From: Gymnorhina tibicen
Lineage: Eukaryota; Chordata; Aves; Passeriformes; Artamidae
Length of the DNA stretch: 64,000 nt
NCBI GenBank assembly: GCA_013399875.1
Contig: VXAZ01002272.1
Coordinates: forward strand, 186,001-250,000
Direction: 5' to 3'
In this document: positions 13,801 through 42,480 of the stretch, in pieces
Layout of the letters: each line of letters begins with the position of its first letter
Position numbering within the stretch: position 1 is the stretch's first letter
The notes under the pieces: model-generated
The model's database searches: none
What the model was told of the DNA's origin: nothing
The model's input: the letters and a program-made list of their open reading frames with translations, nothing else
Program-made: the position numbers and the translations under genes

Positions 13801-15311
13801 GACCTGGACTTTGACAAAAATGGCATTAGTCTGCCATCTGGCACAATTCTCAAGGACAGATCCTTTCTGTGACTTTCTAAAGCTTTGTTACCTCTGGTTT
13901 TATTTAAACCATTGAATGGAATATGTTCAGGTTGTCTTAGGAAGCTGTTTCACAAACCAAAGATCTGGCTTTGATCTCCCTATAGATCTGGCTATATTTC
14001 TTCTTACAAGTCAGTCTAAATTCTTCTCTATTGAGACAGAGTTTGAGAGAGGCCCTTTGCTGTCATGTATCATGGCTGTCTTGCCTGTCATTGAACAAGT
14101 CTTTAATTCATACATAATTTCTATCTTCTTTTAACTGTTTTAGTTTTTCTCTGTCTTTTGAACAGCCTAGTTAGATTTTTGGGTTTCACTTCAGAGACTT
14201 TCACTGAGTGATCCCTTGCTTGATTTTCAGTAACTGAGGACACACATCTCTCTTATTCCAGACAGTTATTTAAAAGCACCAGCACTTCCTGAGGTTTGCT
14301 CTGGTTTGAGTTTGTCTTTAAATCTAATAGCCTATGGGATGCTGGACCCTCTGCTGGTGTGATATTCTTACCACATTGTTATGGCTGGACCTTAAGCTGT
14401 TGCAAATCTGTGATTTTTCATAAAATTTACCACACTGGTTCTTCAACTCTGTTCATAATATTTGCCTAACATACAGTTCAGATACTCAGCAGTCTTTGCT
14501 TAGCCTGTGTTGTGGTTGGGCTTTTTATATCCTTTCAATTAAAATATTTAGTGTTTAATCACAGTAGGACATTGTTTGGTAATACTATATAATTAAATGG
14601 TGGTGGTTGTTGAAGTGTATAATTAGGATTTCTGACAATTCATTGTGATTCTCTGGACTGCTGCAAAGAAGAACAAAGCCAGAGAGAAAATGCTGGCTGG
14701 GTTATATAAATAAGTGAGAGATGATGATCGGGCTGAAAATGAGGGTTCTCCCCTCCTTTAATGAAAGGCTTTGTGTACATTACATAGAATAAAGTATTTC
14801 TTAGGCTGAAAGCTTTCCAGAGATAATAGTGTTGGCCCTCTGAGGCTCTTTATTATGTCAGATGTGGGATTCTGATTTATGGGAAGTGGCCGCCGCCTCC
14901 AACAATCTCAGTCTGGTGTGTGGAGGAGAATTTGCTTGATGGCCCCTGTGTGCAGAGCTTCAGGCTGCAGTGTGCAGACCATCAAGGGCTGGGTTTTCCC
15001 AAGGTGTCCCAGAGAACGAAACCCCTCATGTTTACTGAAATACCCTGGGCTTTTGGGACAAAGTGCACCCCTTCCACTTCAGGGGATGAGGGACAGGGTA
15101 AGTCCTGCCAGCCCCAGCCCCAGCATTGCCCCCTCAGTGTTGAGCCTTGCTCTGTAGAGGTGGGGTTATGAAAGTCCTGTAAATGGTGGAGTCTTCTATT
15201 TTCTTAAGCCTTAAGGAACAACTCCTCACCACTTCTATTTTTTAGGAGTCTAGGAATCTGCTGTTCTCCTAGAATGCAAGCTGAAAGTCCCGCATAGTTA
15301 CATAGCTGCAA
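10842..15311. other. Presumed intron 1, no gene seen
   Basis: AT-rich sequence between two CR1 copies. No conserved exon, RNA gene or long simple repeat was recognised. A moderately GC-rich stretch at 14870-15160 contains short overlapping open frames but no recognisable protein. Confidence 0.55.
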
Positions 15312-16058
15312 GAATCATAGAACAGCTTGGGTTTGAAGGGATCTTTAAAGTTAGTCATCTAGTCCAATTGCTCTTCAGTGAGCAGGCACATCTTCACCAA
15401 GATCAGTTTTCTCAGAGCCCTGTTCATCCTGACCTTGAATGTTTCCAGGGGTGGGACATCTACCACCTCTCTGAGCAACCTGTTCTGGTATTTCACCACA
15501 CTAATTATAAAAACCTTCATTCTTATATCTAATCTGAATCTACCCTCTTTTGGTTTAAAGCCATTTCCTCTTGTCCTATCACAAGAGGCCCTGCTAAAAA
15601 GTTTGTCCCCATCCTTCTTATCAGCCCACTTCAAGTACTGAAAGGCCATAATAAAGTTCCTTTGAAGCCTTCTCTTCTCCAGGTTGAACAGTCCCAACTC
15701 TCTCATCCTGTCTTCATAGGAGAGGATCTCCTCTGATCATCTTCACGTCCCTCATCTGGAGCCACTCCAACAGGTCCATGTCTTTCCTGTGCTGGGGACC
15801 CCAGAACTGTACACAGGTGGGGTCTCTCCAGAGCAGAATAGAGGGGCAGAATTGCCTCCCCCCACTGCTGGCCACGCTGCTTTTGATGCAGCCCAGGATG
15901 TGTTTGGCTTTCTGGGCTGCAAGAGCACATTGCCAGCCCACGTCCAGCTTTTTGTACACCAGCACTCCCAAGTCCTTCTTGGCAGGGCTGCTCTTTATCT
16001 GTTCATACCCCAGTCTATATTGATACCAAGAATTGCCCCAACCTTGCACTTGGAAAGA
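15312..16058 (-). mobile_element. CR1 LINE, about 750-base 5'-truncated copy, minus strand
   Basis: Read on the minus strand, the element ends at 15312 with the CR1 tail (gaatcatagaacagcttggg as seen on the plus strand). It includes recognisable CR1 blocks such as gaggccctgc, ttcctcttgtcctatcacaa, cttctcttctccaggttgaa and ccttgcacttgg. The region encodes broken reverse-transcriptase C-terminal/3' UTR sequence, and the long open frames here on both strands derive from it. Confidence 0.95.
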
Positions 16059-17589
16059 AAGGGGCACCAGGTGAACAAGAAATCTTGAATGTGAAGTTCA
16101 GGACAAAGTCACAGGAACTGGGACCACTGGCGCTGATAGGGGTTGCGCAGCATCATGAGGCACAGATTCCCAGATTGGGCTTTTGAGGTGTGTTTTCTTC
16201 TCTTCAGAGGTTATTTGCACAAGCTGCCAGCTGTGTAGCACAGCAATCAGAAAATGCTGAACACTGTAGAAACGTGTGGAGATGGAGTGGTTTGGTCCAT
16301 TTATTTATTAATTTTTGAAGAAAGAAGCTCTGTGTCTTGCAGTGTTTACTTGAAATATAGAGTGGCTGTTTCAGCCTGTGTCTTGCTGCCATGCTGCATA
16401 ATTTTCCACCTGGCATAGGAAAACTGGCACAAGTTAGCTGAGTACATACCCACTGCTTAGATTTCAAGTTTAACTGCTTTAATTGCTTCCTAATGAATAA
16501 CCAGAAACTTTTTCAAAGCAAGCATAGTTTGCATTTATCCCTATTTGATTACAAAACCAGAAGCAAAACTAGCAAATTCCGGAACAAATGACAGCATGTT
16601 TGTGCTAAATATTTTTTCCAATGGCATTGTAAAAATCTGATCATTAAGTTAAGCACGCTGTTGCAATCCACCTGCCCACAAGCCAGCACTGCACTACTTG
16701 GGTGAGCAGGACCATTGCCATTGTGGAGACAGGGCTTGCCAAGACTGTGGAATGGGAGGAGGTGTGGACCTTTACACGTTAGATAGGAAATATGTAGGGC
16801 ATCTATTTACGTGTAGTTCAAATTACAGCTTTTACAGTGTGAGAATAGACTCTAAACTGAAGAAATCAGTTTTATTGCAAAACAAGAATTTAAAAAGGCA
16901 TGAACCAGTCTCAATTTTTGCCATTTGTGAACATTATAAAGAACAATTGCTTTCTGAAGTAAGCCAGCATATGGAACCATGGAATCATCACTTTTGCTCA
17001 CTGCAACAAAACCATTCATGAAGGATCATGGGAATTGTTTTCATGAGGGGTAGGTTAATAACCTGTGATGCAATACAAAAAAGACAAAAATCTGAGTGTG
17101 AATTTTGTGGCTGGCTGGATCCAGTAATCACAAACCTATACAAAGTTATTGTTGTCAAAGATGCTGTTGCCTGCTTTTTCTTAGAGTGTGCTAATATAAT
17201 ATGCTGGGGTTTTGTCATTACCAAAGCTTCTCTGTAAAAAACTTAGACACACATATTTTTCCATATATTTGAACATAAATGTGTGTTTCTGTGTATGCAT
17301 ATATGAAAACACACACATGCCTGAACTTTAAAATCCTCTCTCTCCTATGAGACAAACTTACTTTCATAATTGCTAGTCATGCATATTAATAGACTCCTAT
17401 CATTTTACACTTGGGTGCCTGAATTTAAGCACTTACAGCCAGGTTTTTCAAAGCATTTAGATATTTAAACCTAGAGATGGCTTCCTCGTGGGATCACCTA
17501 CTTTTGCTAGTGAGATAGACACCACTGGGAACTTGTTGCAACTCTGCGCGATTAATTATCTTTCAGTATTTGACTCTTAGTTACACGTT
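16059..17589. other. Presumed intron 1, no gene seen
   Basis: No exon or repeat was recognised apart from a TG/CA-flavoured stretch at about 17247-17320. Short open frames at 16698-17021 show no recognisable protein. Confidence 0.5.
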
Positions 17590-17683
17590 GAATCACAGAA
17601 TGGTTCATGTTGGAAGGGAACTCAAAGATCATGTAATTTCTGCCTCCCTGCCATGGGCAGGGGTACCTTCTAGAGCAGGAGGC
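17590..17683 (-). mobile_element. CR1 LINE 3' tail fragment, minus strand
   Basis: The short sequence gaatcacagaatggttcatg, then a block like ttggaagggaactcaaagat and the segment ctgccatgggcaggggtacc, is the reverse complement of the CR1 3' terminus. Confidence 0.85.
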
Positions 17684-20600
17684 TTGAATTAAATGTATAT
17701 CATTTGCTCAGGTCCCTTTAAATATAGGTATTAGATCTACTGCTGTTTTGAAAACATTAGCTTTGAAAAAACAATCATTTGAAGGCTGCAAACTAGGCTT
17801 GCAGTCTTCGCTCTGAAATTCAAGGGATGTTATCTCTTTTCAGTGAATCACCCTGGGGAGAACCCCTCCAAACTAGCTTATTCTTGTTTCCTGCACTACA
17901 TTTCCTTATCTTATCAGTAGATTTCTTGTCAGGATTATGAAGGAAACCTTGCATCTTTGTCAAAATCGATTTGCTAGCAGAAATATTATGAGGCCACCTG
18001 TGATTCCTGCAGCCAGAGCCAAGAAAAGAACACAGAGGCAAATACTTCTAAGAGAATTATTCAGAAAAATGTGTGTGCATGTCATATTCCAGTGTTCAAA
18101 GATGTGCTCCTGAAGCATAATACAGTTGAGAAGTCAGGCATTTTGTATGGTGGTTACAAAGAGAAAAGTTATTTAGTCTCCCATTAAAACCATGGAACAT
18201 GGAACAACAAAAATCCCCCAAATAAACAAAAATCAAAAACAAAAATCAAAAAGCCCAACTCCTCCTTCAGCAAAACCTCTTCTTGGAGCCCAAAAGGAAT
18301 CTGCAGATGTATACCCCCTGCGTGAGAACAAAGTCTTCAGTCACTGGAATGCAATGCTATAAAAACAAATACTACAAAGCCTGGTAACAGGGGGATGTCT
18401 CACTTGCATATTTTTTTGTGTCCATTTTGGTTTGCAGAGAAGGGGGTCCCCAAAGCATGTGAGCCAGCAGGATCTCTTTGTACTAAGTTGCTGTCTGTTT
18501 GGCCAGATGTCTTCCCAACAGTGAGGCAGAAAAACCAGGGCTCTTATTAAAATAAGTCAGGGAAAGGAATGGAAAAAAGCATGTGTCCAGTGAAATGAGG
18601 CACATTGTGTCCCATCTGATATTTATTAAACATTGATCAAATCGGCAGTGAGAAATGCACGTCATGCGGAAGTGACCCTGGCTCCCTGGGTTTGGAAGTC
18701 AGTGACAAATGTCTGGGAGCAGACCAACATTGAAAACACGTGTACAGGACACAGAGAGGAGTGTGCTGCACTAGGAGCATCACTAACAAATGGAGAAGAG
18801 CTGACTTCAGCTGAGAACGCCCTTTTGGAGGTTTTACGTTTGTTCTGTCAGTGCGATGGGTGTGTAGTGTCTTTCCCCGTCCATTTAGTCTACAGCTTTC
18901 TAGATGAGATGTGATACATCTCCTGGAAGAACTCTGCATTTTATGTCAGTCATAACAGCAAGCAGTCTAGTGGATAAAATTGGGGAAGTTCTGTCAAATT
19001 AAAGCCCGAGCATGGGCTCCTTCAAGCCTGAACTCTCAGCTTTTGTGTTAAACCTTCATGATTTTATGCCAACCTGCTGGGTTTTGTGTAATCACAGTAA
19101 GCATTTTTAATTGTCTCCCATTTGTTGTTGTTTAATGTTTTGGCTATCACATCTTTTCAGAACAACCTTTCGATAAAAATGTGTCCTCACAACATGGACT
19201 AAATGCATCTCCTATATCAGAACAATCTTCTTAAGCAATCCTTAAGCGAGGTATTGGGGAAGAACAGCAGGGCAAGTTGAAGTCAGGGTGTGTGCTGGGG
19301 AGGTTGGGGAGCCCTGGTTATACTGTAGTTCGTCCCTGTACAGAGAGGGTTGCATTCCTGGCTTTTGCCTTTGCATATAGCCTGATATATTTAACTGCTC
19401 AGACATCAGAATGAGTCTTCCAAATTTTTTCTTCAAGGGGTACCTCTATCTTTGGTATTTTTGTAGTACTTTTTATACATTTAGTAAACTAGAAAACAGG
19501 TGTTATTAGCAGCAGACTTAAGCACTGCATATTTGCAATAAAGAGCAAATTTAATTGCTCTGAAAGACTTTACTGCATCCTAGGTAGAAGAAAACAAAGG
19601 AGCCTGTTAGAGCTCCCTGGCTTTTCACTCCAGTCCTGGACACGGGTCATGTTAGATGAGGGTAGCAGGGGTTCATTGGCAATTAGATGTAGTTTTAGGA
19701 TGACGGGCAGAAAGCCCCAGCAAGGAATGCAATACACAGTTCCAGGCCAGCTCAGTTAATGGAATCACTCCAGCCTGTATGATCATTTTAGAATGATGTG
19801 CCTGTGTTATTGATACCAACTGTGCTGGACTGTTAAAGGATAGAAAGCTCTGGCTTTTGTTGGGGTGCTGCTCTGATGTCAGTTTGATATACACTGAAAC
19901 TAAAAGTTCCAAAAAGCTGAAGTGCTGTTTTATTGAACCAGAGGTAGAGAGGTCTGGGACAAGTGAAACTAGACCCCTGTGAAGCACTGGAACATACATG
20001 ATGCTTGATGCTGAACTGCAATACATCCAGTGACATCAGTGAAGTTTCAGCTCCTTACACTACCCAGGAAGCCAGAGTACAGTGACAGAAAGCAGGTCAT
20101 GTCATAAAATGAGTAATCTTGATATGAGACAGTTATCAAGTGAAACTTTCCTTTGTGCAATTGCTGCCAAAGGCTTTGTTTTTACTTCTGCCTTTCTCTG
20201 TGTTTTGTACCTCTGCAGTCCATCATTCTTCCCAGATAAGGATCTAAGCCTGCCTCAATTAACATTAAAATAAGGAGGATCAAGCTTTCTGTTATCTGTG
20301 TATTTAGAAAGTGAATGTGATGTGAGTTTTGCCCCGAGAGTGTTTTTGGATATGTGGGACTTTCAAAGACAACCAAATTGGAATCTGAATTTTAAACCCT
20401 TCAGGGAAGGAACCTTGCACTTAGGACACAGGGGCTCAATGAGTCTATTAGTACCAGCTAAGACCAGCAAAATGGTGCTCCAGACACCCTGAGTTCCCAC
20501 TGTGAAATAATTTCAGTCTCTGAATACCTATTGCAAACCTTTAGAAAACTGCACTTTCCCTTTCCTGCTTTTTCAGCAATTAGAGCTCCCTCACAGGCAA

Positions 20601-22474
20601 ACTCCTTGAGATTGTAAACCAAAGAAAGCCCACGTATCAGGATCCATAAGCAAACCTGACTACTGAATTATGGACCCTTCACCTTTTCTTTTGTGGTGCA
20701 GCAGTTACCGTCCTTCCAAATCCAAGTCACCAATAAATGGGCTGTGCAACTGCCTGTCTCTGTGCCAGCTCCCTCCCTTCCCAGTTCATAGGTGGGAGAG
20801 AAGCCTTTACCCTCTGGAATTTATGTTCTTGAGTTTATGCTTACAAGCCTTTGTCTCATTTTCCCATAATGTTCCTGAAAAAAGAACCAGATGTTCCCTA
20901 CTGGTCTTATGCCTAAACCCCAAGGAACCCAAATCTATGACACCCCTTTCATCACATGGCAACAGAATGTGATGTCACACCTGAAAAGTTTAGAAAAAAC
21001 GTGTGATGATGTAATGTGGAAAAGACCTGCAAAAGATGCATTTCTGCCTTAGCCACAGCGAGTATTTGTGCAGAGGGAATTGAAGAAAATGCCTTGTCAA
21101 ATAAACTTTGTAGAAATCCTCTTCCTGAGTTGCTCCAATATGGTAATCCTTCCTCCTTCAAGTACCTTAGGTTTAAACGAAGTCGTTGGAAAATGTCAAT
21201 GGAGAGAGAAATGCAGTTGACTTAACTCATTATATTGGTCACCCATCCTCCGTGAATCCAGGGGAAGCGTCCCGTGCTTTTCTCTTAAGAACATGAGAAA
21301 TAAAAAACCACTCTGCAGAAGGTCATGAGTTTGGAAAAGTAAAATCATCTGTGTGTTAGGCCTCAGGGGAAATATGAGTTTCTCATAAAAAGCTACAGAG
21401 CAAGTTTTGATTAGTTAAGTAATCTGGTACATAGAATTTATTAGAGCTTAAAGCTTTCCTGTGGGACTCCCCTAATAGTACACAAATAGAGTGAAATTCA
21501 AAGAAATGCATTTTCTGACAGACACAGAAAGTTGCATTAATCCTGGCCTGCTTAACGCACCTTGGGAAGATGGATAAATCCTGCCCATTTGTTCCAGCAC
21601 TGTGGTCCAGTTTTCAGGTTTTTACACATTTCTGCTTCTGATTAATAATCAGTGCTTCCAATGCTCTTGAGTTGTTCCCAAGGAGCACAAAAGAGGAAAA
21701 ATTGCTTCCCTAATAGACTCAAAGATATCAAGCCATTCTGCAAAAAAGTTCAAATGTAAAATAGTAAAGCTCCGTTTTCTCTCATCAGCTTGAGGCCCTT
21801 TTTCTTAAGCTTGTTCACAAGGAGAAATTCACCAGCATTTTTTCTGTGGATGAATGGATGGCTGTATCAGTAAAGCACCACTTCTTTTCTGTGGAAATAG
21901 TGTTCTCCAAACCCCCAAAAATATGCAAAAGGTCTGTCTTGTTACGGAAAGAAAGTGTTTGCATGGTAACTATACGTGGTAATTGTTACAAAGCAGAACT
22001 AGTACTCCTACCAGGTTGTCACAATGCTATTATATTTCTGTGTTTTCCTTCTGCCAGAGCATTTATTGTGTCCTATTGCCCCATAGGGATACCAAATGCC
22101 AAGAAAGAGCTGCTGCAGTGGGATGCCTGACAGAGGAGATGCCAATAAATGTTTTATTTCCAAAGCTCACCATAGTCTTGTTAGCACAATCAGAAAATAG
22201 CCATCTCTCCGGAAAGCCAGAGGTTTTCTAGTGAAGCAGAACCTACTTCTCTTACACATGCTAAAATCCCAAAGTGATTGTTTCACTGAGCTGATGTTTT
22301 AACCACCATGAAGGTTGTCCTGGCAGCATAGGCAAATAGGCACCCCATATGTAAACATCATCTGCTTACATAAATAATTTGCTCTTTAGGAAACAGAGGA
22401 AAGGAAATGGTGAGCTAAACCCAGCGATGTGTTTTTTGCCATTGTTTTAAATTTCTTTAAATCTTCTTTTGCAG
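17684..22474. other. Presumed intron 1 up to the COLEC12 exon 2 acceptor, no gene seen
   Basis: AT-rich sequence. An A-rich CAAAAAT-type stretch occurs at about 18205-18250. No exon, RNA gene or transposon was recognised. Confidence 0.55.
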
Positions 22475-38408
<15,934 letters not shown>

Positions 38409-39030
38409 TAGGCTGTGACTTTACAGATACCTTCATATTAAGGAAATTTACATAAAGAAGAAGAAAATCCTGGGAGAGAGCATCACTGACTTCCAAAATT
38501 GAAAAAAATATGAAGAAAGAAAAAAGCAAGCACTGAAAACTGTTTTAAAAGCATCGAGGAATTCAGCAGTAACTCTTCTCCAGCACCCTGTAATTATTTA
38601 AGGCCTTTTGACCCACAGCATCAGGAAATACTGTTGGACTAATTCTGTTTTAGATTTTCTTCCCGACCAGTAACCACATCCATAAGCAACTTGTGTCTTC
38701 TGAGAAAAGACATTCTATCAATCTGAGTAAGACTGTTGGTCACTCATATAGAAAAACATATAAAGCAACAGTTTGTGAACAGTTGCTTCATTTGCTAAAA
38801 TCCCAAATGTAGGAAAATTATACAGATACACGAATATATAGATTTTATATAAATATATATATATAGTCCAACTCTTATCAATAATATGGAATATACTTTT
38901 AAGAGCTTTTAAAACTTTGTATTTTTGTACAAAATATTTGCTTTTTACAATTGTTCTCTTTTTTACTGACTTTTTTTACAAATATAGTGCACAGGGGCCA
39001 AAGAAAACAATAAAGGTACTAATAATTAAG
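38409..39030 (+). other. COLEC12: COLEC12 3' untranslated region (probable)
   Basis: AT-rich non-coding sequence follows the TAA stop and runs to an AATAAA hexamer at 39009-39014. It contains a TA-rich stretch at 38834-38866. The downstream cleavage position is inferred to be about 15-20 bases after the hexamer; a longer 3' UTR using the second hexamer is possible. Confidence 0.6.
39009..39014 (+). promoter_or_regulatory. COLEC12: Candidate COLEC12 poly(A) signal AATAAA
   Basis: A consensus hexamer lies about 600 bases after the preferred stop codon. A second AATAAA at 39269-39274 sits just before the pyrimidine-rich repeat and could serve a longer transcript. The sequence alone does not decide between them. 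Confidence 0.5.
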
Positions 39031-39268
39031 GTTTGCTGTCAGGCCTAGCTCAGCTATAGAGAAATATTTTTCCAGTTAGAAATATTTTTACTTTCCCATA
39101 TGATTTGTTCTGGATAAATAACTTTTAAAGCAGATTTTAGATAGTGTTTTCCTTACTGTATGCAGTCTAGTCTGCATGTGTAACAATTAAGTTGACTAAG
39201 GACTAGATACTCATTATAGCTCTGATCACAGCCAGTGTTTCATCAGGGTACTATGGAAAGACCATTTT

Positions 39269-39274
39269 AATAAA
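39269..39274 (+). promoter_or_regulatory. Alternative downstream poly(A) signal AATAAA
   Basis: The hexamer occurs about 255 bases beyond the first candidate and is followed almost at once by the C/T-rich tract at 39281-39424. It is a plausible distal COLEC12 polyadenylation signal. Confidence 0.3.
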
Positions 39275-39280
39275 AGCTTT

Positions 39281-39424
39281 TCCTGCCTTCCTGCCTTCCT
39301 GCCTTCTTTCCTACCTTCCTGCTTTCCTTCCTGCCTTCCTTCTTGCCTTCCTTCCTTTTCTGCCTGCCTGCCTTCCTTCTTTCTGCCTGCCAGCCTGCCA
39401 TCCTGCCATCCTACATTCCTTCCA
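39281..39424. repeat. C/T-rich microsatellite (CCTT/CCTG units)
   Basis: About 140 bases of imperfect tetramers and octamers such as cctgccttcctg and cttccttc, almost purely pyrimidine on the plus strand apart from scattered G. It begins directly after the second COLEC12 poly(A) candidate. Confidence 0.95.
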
Positions 39425-42128
39425 CTCAGGAGAAAATGCCATGGAAGTAAATCTCCAATTTTTAAGCATGATTTTGAAATGTTTTCATTCCTTCTCCCTT
39501 CTCATGAGGAAATCCACCCGAATAGGTGCCACACATACTGCAGGTCAAGCCCGGGTGAGAGACTTTACGAAAAGAGGAACAAAGAAGCTGTGCACACTGA
39601 AATACATTTGTTTTTAAGACAGATTTCAAGATTTGGTGAGAAAAACATGCCATACTGAGAAAAGTCTAATAAACTTGCACTTCTCTGAAGTGCTTTGTAA
39701 ATCGATCTCTCTGTTTTCTTGGACCAGTACTTCTCTCCCAAACAAAGTAGAAAATAAAGTGTGCTGCAAAGCAGAAAGAGATGATATCATTACCCAGACA
39801 GTTTCCTCCACAGTCCCATGAGCCGTTGTCTAGGCAGCAGTGTTGCTTAGCAGGAATTTAAAAAATTAGCAGGTTAATTCATTAGCAGAAACCTTGGTAT
39901 TTGTTTCCAGTTTTTATACTCTTTTCCTGGCCACATACTCTACAATGAAGGAAGTTGTTTTGACTTCTTGGGAAGGAGAACTGTTTTTCCATTGCCTCAT
40001 GACCTGCCATTTACCTTGGCTGAATGCAGATAAATTTGTTGAAATACTCCAGCTCTGCTGAAAAGAGACAAGATCTTGTACTTCAGATTTTCAAATATTG
40101 CTCCTAGGATCAACCAGTTAAAGATGGTTGTTTCCCTACATCTCAAACTCCCTCCAGTGTTTTAAATTTCAATTATAATTTTCTTCCAAAATACACAAAA
40201 TGTTACATCTGGGAATCTGTCCTGTGGGTACAAATTAGATATGAGACAGAAACAACCTGAAAGTTGCATCTGCTTAATTAAAAGTGAAAGATCTGTGTAT
40301 TACAGCTGCAGAAAACATGTGTCACCATCATGGAGGCAGGGCTTGTCTTCAGACAGTCTGGATTTCATGAGACTTTTCTTTTGGCTTTTTCATGAGGTTT
40401 TGAATACAACTTGATTCTGCCATGCACTGTCATGCTGCACCTAGGAGTTGTGTTGTAGACACAAGCTGTAATGTTTATATATATATTTACACAATGTCTG
40501 TGGAGATAATGTTAAACTGCTATTTTTGGATAACGAGGCACAAAACTAGTATTTTGCATGCCCAGAGAGCCTCACAAACCCTGGTGAGTGGAGCCTTGCA
40601 GAGCCACACTGAAGCACTGAAGCCACTGCTACCTTTGTTTTGAATGTTGGCTTATTTAGGTGAAATAAGTTTGGAGCATCTACCACATTAGATTACATTC
40701 TTCATGCTTTTTCTTGATGTCACAGACTTCTGTCACCAAAAGAAGTGAATGAGAAACCTCTGTTGAAGCCCAAGCTGTATTGCTTCCTTGCCCAGATTTC
40801 ATCCTTCTCTTCCTTCAGCAACAGCAGTGATGGTACATATACGAGGATCAGATTATCTAAGAGTTACCTAGTGCCCTCCAGTCAAAGGAATGACAAGCTG
40901 AGGACACTGAGAAATGAAACATGACTGGGCTCACACCTCCTGTTCACACACTTGAACCACACACTGCAGCTGTTAGACAAAACTGGATGAAGAGGGATGC
41001 TGCAGTTGCGTGCTTGGCGTGTCCAGTCATCCTTAAAATAGGGCCTGAGCAGCCAGGCATGCTGAGACAGACCATCCTTTTGACCTAGTATTCCTGCAGG
41101 AAGGAAACAGAAGTGTCCAAGGCAACAAGGATTGAAATCACTGAGAGGACCAAGAGAGTGTTAAGACAGCTCAGGAACCCGTCACAGAAAGGACAGATTG
41201 GCAGGAATGCAAGCAATACACCAGAATGGGCCAAGAAATTGTCATGAAAGTCAGATCTGCCACTCTTTAATGGGAAAGCATCCCCACCAAATCTTTCTGT
41301 ATGGTTTGAGTAATAATGCAAGTTGTATGGAAAGCTTTAAGTGACAGCAAATTATTTTGTTCCAGCTTGAGTTTTGGCTTTCCTTCATATGCATGACTAT
41401 TGTGACTTGTCATACTGAGCACACATTCCTATCATCCTTCTTGTTTTACATAAAATTAAATGCAAGTCCATATACCCTGGCAAGCACTGGGACTGTTGGA
41501 AGAAAAAAAGGGAAAGGCAGAGAAGGTACAAAGTCATTGTGATTTACATTCAGTTCTGGATTTCTTAATGTCATTTCTGACTTGTTTCATTAATTTATTT
41601 GGAAATGCCTTCAGCTGATTAGAGCTTATAAATCTCAACTCTCATTTCCTTTGTTGTTTATAATTAATACTTGCAAATGTTCCAATAAAGGAATCACTAA
41701 GTGGAGACATGGAAATGAATGTTGTTCACTCTGTGCATGTGTGTGTAACCAAGAGGGATGTGGAGATCAGAGAGATGTGGAGCCAGAAAATTCATATGTA
41801 CTAAAAATCAAACTGATAAAGTTTCTTTCCATTAAAGCCTTCCTTTTCACTTACACCATCCTAGTTCTAAGCATGACTGGGGCTATCTTATCCCATAATT
41901 GCAGTTTTAGTGCCTTGTTCTAGCAGCATGTAGGGGCTAGGAACATGGGTTTGAAGGTCTGATCTGAACAAGACCTTTAAGAAGGGCTGAAGCCCTTTGC
42001 TGCTTACTGTCCTAGCACACCAAACACCTCAGATGGGCCCCCAGGTGAGGGATGTCCTGAACTGAGTAGCATCAGCCCCCACATTAGCCATTATGATGGC
42101 TTTAATTGTCCGTTTATAATGGCTGATC

Positions 42129-42160
42129 TGGTCTTGCTATTCCTTGGTCTTGCTATTCCT
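42129..42160. repeat. Perfect 16-base tandem duplication
   Basis: The unit tggtcttgctattcct occurs twice in direct succession without mismatch. Confidence 0.95.
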
Positions 42161-42438
42161 CTCTCTGTCAGATGGCTGACCTACTCTTTTAATTTTGTGT
42201 TCCTGGCAAGTAGCTACTCTGCTTTTAGCAAGTAGCAGGAGCTGGTGTCTGATCACTGGCAATGCAAGGAGCTGCTCAGAGCTGTGTGGAGCTGCTGTGG
42301 GAAGAAACTGCTCTGCAGGGAGTAGGGGAAAGGTGGCCGAGTCCACTCACACGTGAGAAAACAAAACCACTTTTCCCCAATGCAGCCTGCTTGCCTAAGA
42401 GCACAGCAGCTCACACATCTGTAAAATCCAAAGGGAAC

Positions 42439-42480
42439 AAAAAGTCTCCAGCCCCAGCCTCCAGGGCCTGGAGACTTTTT
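42439..42480. repeat. Perfect 12-base inverted repeat (hairpin)
   Basis: The arms aaaaagtctcca (42439-42450) and tggagacttttt (42469-42480) are exact reverse complements, separated by an 18-base GC-rich loop. On the plus strand the right arm runs into a T stretch. No surrounding transcription unit is recognised. Confidence 0.85.

Noticed and set aside
15359..16088. Several open frames of 75-117 codons on both strands
   Set aside because: All lie inside the CR1 copy and are broken LINE sequence.
1..22474. Search for COLEC12 exon 1 (acidic cytoplasmic N-terminus)
   Set aside because: No sequence encoding the expected acidic start with a matching phase-1 donor was found by eye; the exon is taken to be upstream of the window.
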